From assembly GCA_966128725.1 (NCBI GenBank), contig CBHYLN010000039.1:1-38603 (forward strand): DNA of 38,603 nt, written 5' to 3'. The notes under the pieces were generated by a model, which worked only from the letters and a program-made list of their open reading frames with translations, was not told where the DNA came from and ran no database searches. Both the position numbers and the translations under genes were made by a program. Positions 34,001-38,603 of this stretch are shown here, one piece after another. Numbering within the stretch: position 1 is the first letter of the stretch; each line of letters begins with the position of its first letter. The stretch comes from JAFDZV01 sp966128725. Lineage in GTDB: Bacteria > Bacteroidota > Ignavibacteria > OLB7.

Positions 34001-37000
34001 ATCGCCATGCGGTGTTCCTCGTGCATGCGCGCGAGGCGCTGCACTACCACTACGAGCGCAACCCGGCCGATCCGCGCGTTACGCACGAGGTGACGTTGGC
34101 CGCCGATGACTTCGGCAACGTGACGCAGAGCGTTTCGGTGGGCTACGGCCGCCGCGCGGGATATGCGGCTCCGGAGCCGTTGCTTTCCGGCACGTTCCAG
34201 GCGATGCTTGCGCACGACCAGACCCGCCTGCACGTGGCGGCCACGGAGCATGTGTTCACCGCATCGGTGAACACACCCTGGGGCACAACCGCGTTCGACG
34301 CCTACCGCGCGCCGCTGCCCGCCGAGACCATCACCGCCGAGCTTACCGGCATCACGCCGGCGGCCGCGCGATTTACGTTCACCGAACTGACGACGCATTG
34401 GGCAACGCTGTGGGCCGGCGCCTATGATATCCCGTACGAACAGGTTTCCACGCCGGACATCGAGGGTGTGGGCACGCCAACCGGGCTTGCACGCCGCATC
34501 ACGCAGCGTAATCGTGTCCTGTATCGCAAGGACGACCTGACGGCGCTGCTGGGGCTTGGAGCGTTGGAATCACATGCGTTGCCGGGCGAGACCTACAGGC
34601 TGGCGTTCACGCCGGGCCTTATCACCCGCGTGTTTGGCACACGCGTGAACAGCACCATCATGGCCGAAGGCGGCTACGTGCAGTTGCCGGGCTCGGGCGA
34701 CTGGTGGATTCCCTCGGGCCGCGTCTACCTTTCGGCCGGTGATACGGACACGCCGGCGGTGGAGCTCGCGGCCGCCCAGGCGCACTACTACAGCGTGCGC
34801 CGCGCGGTGGACCCCTTCGGCGCGATCGGCCGTGTGACGTACGATGCGTACGATACCCTAGGCTATCAGACCACCGACGCACTGGGCAATACGGTAACGG
34901 CCACCAACGATTACCGGGTGCTGGCACCGTACAAGAGAGTTGACCAAAACGGCAACACAAGCGAGGTGGCGTTTGACTGCCTGGGCATGGTAACCGGCAC
35001 CGCCGTCTACGGCAAGGCCGGCGAGGGCGATTCGCTAACGGGCTTCACGGCCGATCTTTCCGACGCCACCATCCTTTCGGTGCGCGCCAATCCGCTTGCC
35101 AGCCCCGGCACCATCCTGGGCAGCGCAACCTCGCGCATCGTGACGGACCTGTTCGCCTATTACCGCACGCGGTACCTGGCCACACCTGACGCGCCGATGG
35201 CCTACACGCTGACGCGCGAGACGCATGTCTCCGACCTCGCGCCCGGCCAGACCACGCGGTACCACCACCTGATCGCCTACTTCGACGGTCTTGGCCGCGA
35301 GGCGCAGCACAAGGCGCCCGCCGAACCCGGGGCCGTGCCCGGCATGGCCGGAACCATCTCGCCGCGCTGGGTCGGCAGCGGCTGGACGATCTACAACAAC
35401 AAGGGCAACGCCGTCCGCAAGTACGAGTCGTTCTTCACCGCGACACACGCGTTCGAATTCAACCACGCGGTTGGCGTAAGCTCGGTGATCTTCTATGATT
35501 CGGCCGATCGCGTGGTGGCCACGCTGCACCCGGACAACACGTTCGAGAAGACGGTGTTCGACGCTTGGCGCCAGGAGGCGTGGGACCGCAACGATACCGT
35601 GCTGATCGGTGACCCGCGCGCCGACACCGTGGTTGGCAGTTATTTCACGCGGCTGCTGGGGGCGGGGGCCTATACCTCCTGGTACAACCTGCGCAGCGGC
35701 GGCACATACGGCGCCACCGCGGACGAACGTGCCGCGAATCAGGACGCGGCAACCAAGGCGGCGGCACATGCGGCCACGCCGGCCGTGGCGCACTTCGACT
35801 CGCTGGGCCGCGCCTGCCTGAGCGTTGTGGACAATGGCGTGGTATCGGGAACACCGCAGCGCTACGCCACCCGCACGGCGATGGACACCGAGAATAAACC
35901 CCTTGCCGTATTCGATGCCAGGTGCCGGCACCTGATGGAGTACTGCGTGCGCGAGACCGCGGGCGCCGGATTTGTCTATGTGGCCGGATACGACATGGCG
36001 GGCAACCCCCTGTACCATAACGGCATGGACGGTGGCGAACGCCGCGTGCTCCAACGCGTACACGGTGAAACCATCCGCACATGGGATGCGCGAGGTTTTA
36101 CGTTCCGGATGGTGTTCGATGCATTGCACCGCCCCACCCACGGCTATATCAATCAAACAGGGCTGGGCGAGACGTTATCCGAACGCTTCGTGTATGGCGA
36201 GCATCATGCCGACGCCTGGCGCAACCTGAAGGGCAGGCTGTTCCGGCATTACGACTCGGCCGGCCGGGTAAGCAACAACAGCTACGACTTCAAGGGCAAC
36301 CTGTTGGAAAGCGGGCGCCAGCTTGCCGTGCACACACCGGCGGCGGCCTCGCCCGCGCCGCTGGATCGCGCGCCGGACTGGACGCCGATCGCGACCATCA
36401 CCGAAACACCGACACTGAACGTGGCCGCGTTGGACACCGCCGCCGCGGCACTGCTGGAGACCAACAACAACTTCGTTGCAACCAGCAGGTTCGACGCCGG
36501 CAACCGTACGATCCAGGCCGTGACGCCCTATGCCGCCGGCGGCGCGCCGAACGTGATACAGGTGCGCTACAACGAGGCAGCGCTCCCGGAGGCCATCGAC
36601 GTGTGGGTACGCCAGGGGTCCGCGCCGACTGCCCTGCTTGCGCCGGGCACCGCCACCATCAGCGCCGTGACCGATATCGACTACGACGCACACGGCCGGC
36701 GCACGGAGATCGCGTACGGCAACGGCAGCGTAACAACCTACGCGTACGACCCCGAGACCTTCCGCGTGGCGGCCATCACCACAACACGGCCGCACGCAAA
36801 CCCCAACGCGCGCACGGTGCAGGCGCTTTCGTACACATACGATCCGGTAGGCAACATCACACGCATGCGCGACGACGCCGACATCAACAACGTGGTGTAC
36901 TTCGCCAATCGCCGGGTGGACCCCACGGCCGACTACGAATACGACCCGCTGTACCGCCTGGTGAAGGCCACCGGCCGCGAGCATCTGGGGCTTACCGGCG

Positions 37001-38603
37001 GGGGCGCGCTGAAGCCGGCAACACAGGGCGACAACGACGACAGCTCACGCATGGGCATGTTTTCCCCGAGCGACGGCAACGCCGTGGGCACCTACACCGA
37101 GCGCTACACCTACGACTCCGTGGGCAACATGCTCACGATGGTCCACCAGGTGGCGAGCGGCGGCTGGACCCGCGCGTACACGTACACCGAAGCGAGCGCC
37201 ATCACCGCGACGGAGACGAGCAACCGTCTTTCGCGGACGGGCGTGCCAACCGATCCGCCCGGCGGCCCCTACTCGGCGGCCTACCGGTACGACGCACACG
37301 GCAACATGACGCGCATGCCGCACCTGCCGGAGATGACCTGGGACGCGTATGACCGCCTGCAATCCACCACGCGGCAGGTGGTGGGGGCGGGCGTGCCCGA
37401 GACTACGTACTACTGCTACGACGCCGGAGGCCAGCGGACACGCAAGGTCACCTATCGCGCCGCCGCCGCGGGCACGCCGGCGCGCAAGAACGAGCGCATC
37501 TATCTGGGCGGCTTCGAGATCTACCGCGAATACAACACGGCGGGCACGGCGGTGGTGCTGGAGCGCGAGACGTTGAACGTGGCCGACGGCACGCAGCGGA
37601 TGCTGATGGTGGAAACGCGCACCGCCGAGGTACCGCCGGGATCGGACCCCGCGCCCGCGCGGATGATTCGTTACCAGTATGGGAACAATCTGGGCAGCGC
37701 ATCGCTGGAGCTGAATGAAAACGCGGACGTGATCACGTACGAGGAATATTTCCCGTACGGCAACACATCCTACCAGGCCGTGCGCAACGCAACGGACCTG
37801 CCCAAGCGCTACCGCTACACCGGCAAGGAGCGCGACGACGAGAGCGACCTGGCCTATCACGGCGCACGGTATTACGCACCCTGGCTGGGACGGTGGACGG
37901 CCTGCGATCCGGCGGGATTCGTAGACGGTCACAACATTTACGCATACGTCAGGAATAACCCCGTCCGACTGCATGATCCAACTGGCAAATACGGGGAGGC
38001 AGGCCACTTCTATACGGTGTATTTGATATCGCTGGCGGCAGGGTTCGACCCGGAGACGGCTTTTGCCAACGCCGTCTACGCTCAAATGCCAGACGAGGTA
38101 ACCCAACTGGACGCAAGAGCCCAGCAAACCGATCTTGTCAAGATGCAATTGAAGAGCCATCTGGGAGTGATTTCACCGATGCTGAAACCGCTCGAACCAT
38201 CAAAAGCTGAAATTGCCCAGAAGACCGGGCAGCGGGATTTGATTCATACGGCACTACACTCGCTTACTGGAGGTTCGCCCAAAGCCGAGCAGGACATCAC
38301 ACGAAGTGCATTGAAGCAGGTACAACCCGGAACAATGGCATTCGGATTCCTGCTTCACCGCTTTGGAGATACCTACGCACACACCACCGTAGACAACGAA
38401 AACAAGTTGTACGACAAGGGCATGGGGCACGCTGGTGATTCTATAGGAGGGCGCGATCCTGATCAGATCGCAACCCGTCCGGAGCTGTTCAAGAAATACG
38501 CAAAGGATCTGTTTGCAACCATGTCGGAGATCGCAAAGGCAAAAGGCCTTAAACCGCTAATGTCTGCGGAAGAATTGGACAAGTTCGGTGACGACGAGAT
38601 CCT
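31021..38603 (+). CDS. Fused TcB-TcC (SpvB/TcaC-RHS) insecticidal-type toxin, C-terminus beyond window
   Basis: One uninterrupted frame of at least 2527 residues. An Ala/Ser-rich leader (1-50) precedes the SpvB domain, beginning SLPTGGGAIRGIGEKFG at about residue 54, with RSGFGPQLGLSYDSGSGNG. Five FG-GAP-like loops of D-x-x-G-x-G-x-x-D type lie at about 455, 521, 571, 631 and 685. The TcdB mid-N region (VCYWPNLGYGRFG) and mid-C region (EEREFRGFGMVEQWDTE, about 845) follow. Then come long YD/RHS repeats and the RHS core (GKERDDESDLAYHGARYY at 2268; DPAGFVDGHNIYAY; DPTG at 2319). In Tc toxins, B and C form a cocoon that autocleaves near the core and releases the C-terminal cargo through TcA. 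Here both are one chain. After 2323, His/Asp motifs suggest a metal hydrolase cargo. No signal peptide. Start choice uncertain (30988, 31021 or 31039). Confidence 0.92.
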   Translation, partial: MNLDATMPNNEKHVNSRQAQSGSPTSAPHTSNAKASSTSESSSGSGAFSVPSISLPTGGGAIRGIGEKFGVNSATGTGSMSVPIATSPGRSGFGPQLGLSYDSGSGNGTFGFGWSLSLPAITRKTDKGIPRYDDANESDVFVLSGAEDLVPVLDNTGARVRFTRTVHGVAYQVAAFRPRIEGLFARIERWTRADNRISHWRSITRDNVTTLYGYDANSAIADPADPTKIFAYRICRTFDDKGNVTRYVYAAEDGAGLNPAQAHEANRTNTMRAAQTYLKRVQYGNTTPWFADWASGGSDPALPASWHFEAVFDYGDHSPTVPTPTPDRTWAVRPDPFSTYRSGFEVRTYRRCRRVLMFHHFPSEAGVGNNCLVSSTDMAYSDDVAPTDPTNPVYTFLAAITHTGYRRNGSGYDSRSMPPLEFEYSKPVVQPEVLTLSPASLGNLPEGVDGSRFQWADLDGEGLSGILTDQGGSWGYHRNLSPINQITLSGGALATRANFGPLEIVPTLPSRSALGGGAQLMDLAGDGHLDVVLLNDAAPGFFERTADDNWAPFRNFASLPTINWSDPNLRFIDVTGDGFADALITEDGVFTLYQSLGEEGFGSATMVRTPWDEERGPTVAFADSTGAVFLADMSGDGLTDIVRVRNGEVCYWPNLGYGRFGAKVNMDNAPRFTDNETFDPHRVRLTDIDGSGSTDILYIGADGVRVCFNRSGNAWGAAQLLAIFPTADPLSAVQVCDLLGNGTACLVWSTPLQGQSETPLRYVNLMGEHKPHLMTCSRNNLGAETRVRYAPSTKFYLRDKMAGTPWITRLPHLVHVVERTETFDFIGRSRFVTRYAYHHGYFDGEEREFRGFGMVEQWDTEEHRDDTAFPGTEATNWDAISWTPPVHTKTWFHTGAFVEAGVVSQQYANEYWAEPATRGTSPAAVAAREALLLPDTVMPAGLTAQEMREAYRALKGSALRIEVFSDDGTTRAEHPYTVTEQNFTVRFLQSIGTNRHAVFLVHAREALHYHYERNPADPRVTHEVTLAADDFGNVTQSVSVGYGRRAGYAAPEPLLSGTFQAMLAHDQTRLHVAATEHVFTASVNTPWGTTAFDAYRAPLPAETITAELTGITPAAARFTFTELTTHWATLWAGAYDIPYEQVSTPDIEGVGTPTGLARRITQRNRVLYRKDDLTALLGLGALESHALPGETYRLAFTPGLITRVFGTRVNSTIMAEGGYVQLPGSGDWWIPSGRVYLSAGDTDTPAVELAAAQAHYYSVRRAVDPFGAIGRVTYDAYDTLGYQTTDALGNTVTATNDYRVLAPYKRVDQNGNTSEVAFDCLGMVTGTAVYGKAGEGDSLTGFTADLSDATILSVRANPLASPGTILGSATSRIVTDLFAYYRTRYLATPDAPMAYTLTRETHVSDLAPGQTTRYHHLIAYFDGLGREAQHKAPAEPGAVPGMAGTISPRWVGSGWTIYNNKGNAVRKYESFFTATHAFEFNHAVGVSSVIFYDSADRVVATLHPDNTFEKTVFDAWRQEAWDRNDTVLIGDPRADTVVGSYFTRLLGAGAYTSWYNLRSGGTYGATADERAANQDAATKAAAHAATPAVAHFDSLGRACLSVVDNGVVSGTPQRYATRTAMDTENKPLAVFDARCRHLMEYCVRETAGAGFVYVAGYDMAGNPLYHNGMDGGERRVLQRVHGETIRTWDARGFTFRMVFDALHRPTHGYINQTGLGETLSERFVYGEHHADAWRNLKGRLFRHYDSAGRVSNNSYDFKGNLLESGRQLAVHTPAAASPAPLDRAPDWTPIATITETPTLNVAALDTAAAALLETNNNFVATSRFDAGNRTIQAVTPYAAGGAPNVIQVRYNEAALPEAIDVWVRQGSAPTALLAPGTATISAVTDIDYDAHGRRTEIAYGNGSVTTYAYDPETFRVAAITTTRPHANPNARTVQALSYTYDPVGNITRMRDDADINNVVYFANRRVDPTADYEYDPLYRLVKATGREHLGLTGGGALKPATQGDNDDSSRMGMFSPSDGNAVGTYTERYTYDSVGNMLTMVHQVASGGWTRAYTYTEASAITATETSNRLSRTGVPTDPPGGPYSAAYRYDAHGNMTRMPHLPEMTWDAYDRLQSTTRQVVGAGVPETTYYCYDAGGQRTRKVTYRAAAAGTPARKNERIYLGGFEIYREYNTAGTAVVLERETLNVADGTQRMLMVETRTAEVPPGSDPAPARMIRYQYGNNLGSASLELNENADVITYEEYFPYGNTSYQAVRNATDLPKRYRYTGKERDDESDLAYHGARYYAPWLGRWTACDPAGFVDGHNIYAYVRNNPVRLHDPTGKYGEAGHFYTVYLISLAAGFDPETAFANAVYAQMPDEVTQLDARAQQTDLVKMQLKSHLGVISPMLKPLEPSKAEIAQKTGQRDLIHTALHSLTGGSPKAEQDITRSALKQVQPGTMAFGFLLHRFGDTYAHTTVDNENKLYDKGMGHAGDSIGGRDPDQIATRPELFKKYAKDLFATMSEIAKAKGLKPLMSAEELDKFGDDEI

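Noticed and set aside
31291..34398. Long minus-strand open frame (over 1000 codons) opposite the Tc-like gene
   Set aside because: It is antisense to conserved SpvB/TcdB coding sequence, has Arg/His/Gly-rich low-complexity composition and no domain. A shadow of the GC-rich codon usage.
1..38603. tRNA, rRNA or riboswitch
   Set aside because: No cloverleaf, rRNA block or known riboswitch core was seen by eye. A dedicated covariance-model search would settle this.

Overview
The window looks like chromosomal DNA of a GC-rich member of the Bacteroidota/Chlorobi-like (FCB) group, possibly a Kapabacteria-type lineage. The main support is a secreted protein ending in a Por/type IX secretion (T9SS) sorting-like domain (7557-9362), lipoproteins with plain lipoboxes, and AGGAG-type ribosome binding sites before many genes. 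The taxonomic call is an inference. No rRNA or tRNA gene was recognised.

Layout. 1-749 holds the start of a REP-associated tyrosine transposase (RAYT, minus strand) carrying five in-frame 48-bp repeats and a perfect REP-like palindrome. 860-5802 is a minus-strand run of small unknown proteins (one DUF2695, one HEAT-like), a histidine phosphatase and a VIT-family membrane transporter. 6138-9362 has two secreted plus-strand proteins flanking a minus-strand retropepsin-like protease. 9556-24683 is a long, almost unbroken minus-strand series of short, mostly single-domain genes: two DinB-like, two GNAT, two VOC, SRPBCC, SUKH-like, cupin, isochorismatase-like, DUF1801, MazF-like, cREC receiver, DEDD exonuclease, two P-loop kinase-like proteins, a di-iron ferritin-like protein and several unknowns. 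25176-27140 encodes a lipoprotein and a small outer-membrane barrel-like protein. After it lies a truncated copy of the 24177-24683 kinase gene, made by a 112-bp perfect direct repeat. 27398-28694 is an sbtA-sbtB pair (Na+/bicarbonate symporter and its PII-like regulator). 29043-30260 has two small lipoproteins in convergent orientation.

The dominant element is a single giant plus-strand gene from 31021 past the window end (at least 2527 residues). It joins an SpvB domain, five FG-GAP-like calcium-loop repeats, TcdB mid-N/mid-C regions, many YD repeats and an RHS core. These are the parts of the B and C subunits of an insecticidal Tc toxin in one chain. The RHS core is followed by a His/Asp-rich C-terminal domain whose motifs resemble zinc-dependent phospholipase C or S1/P1-type hydrolases. 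This fused TcB-TcC cocoon with an unassigned cargo is the best candidate for an undescribed system. Its C-terminus, any immunity gene and any TcA partner lie outside the window.

Functional links are mostly local: sbtA with sbtB, the MazF-like gene with the cREC gene, and a GTGA-coupled pair of unknown genes at 18050-18570. Most minus-strand genes have their own ribosome binding site and no obvious pathway link to their neighbours.
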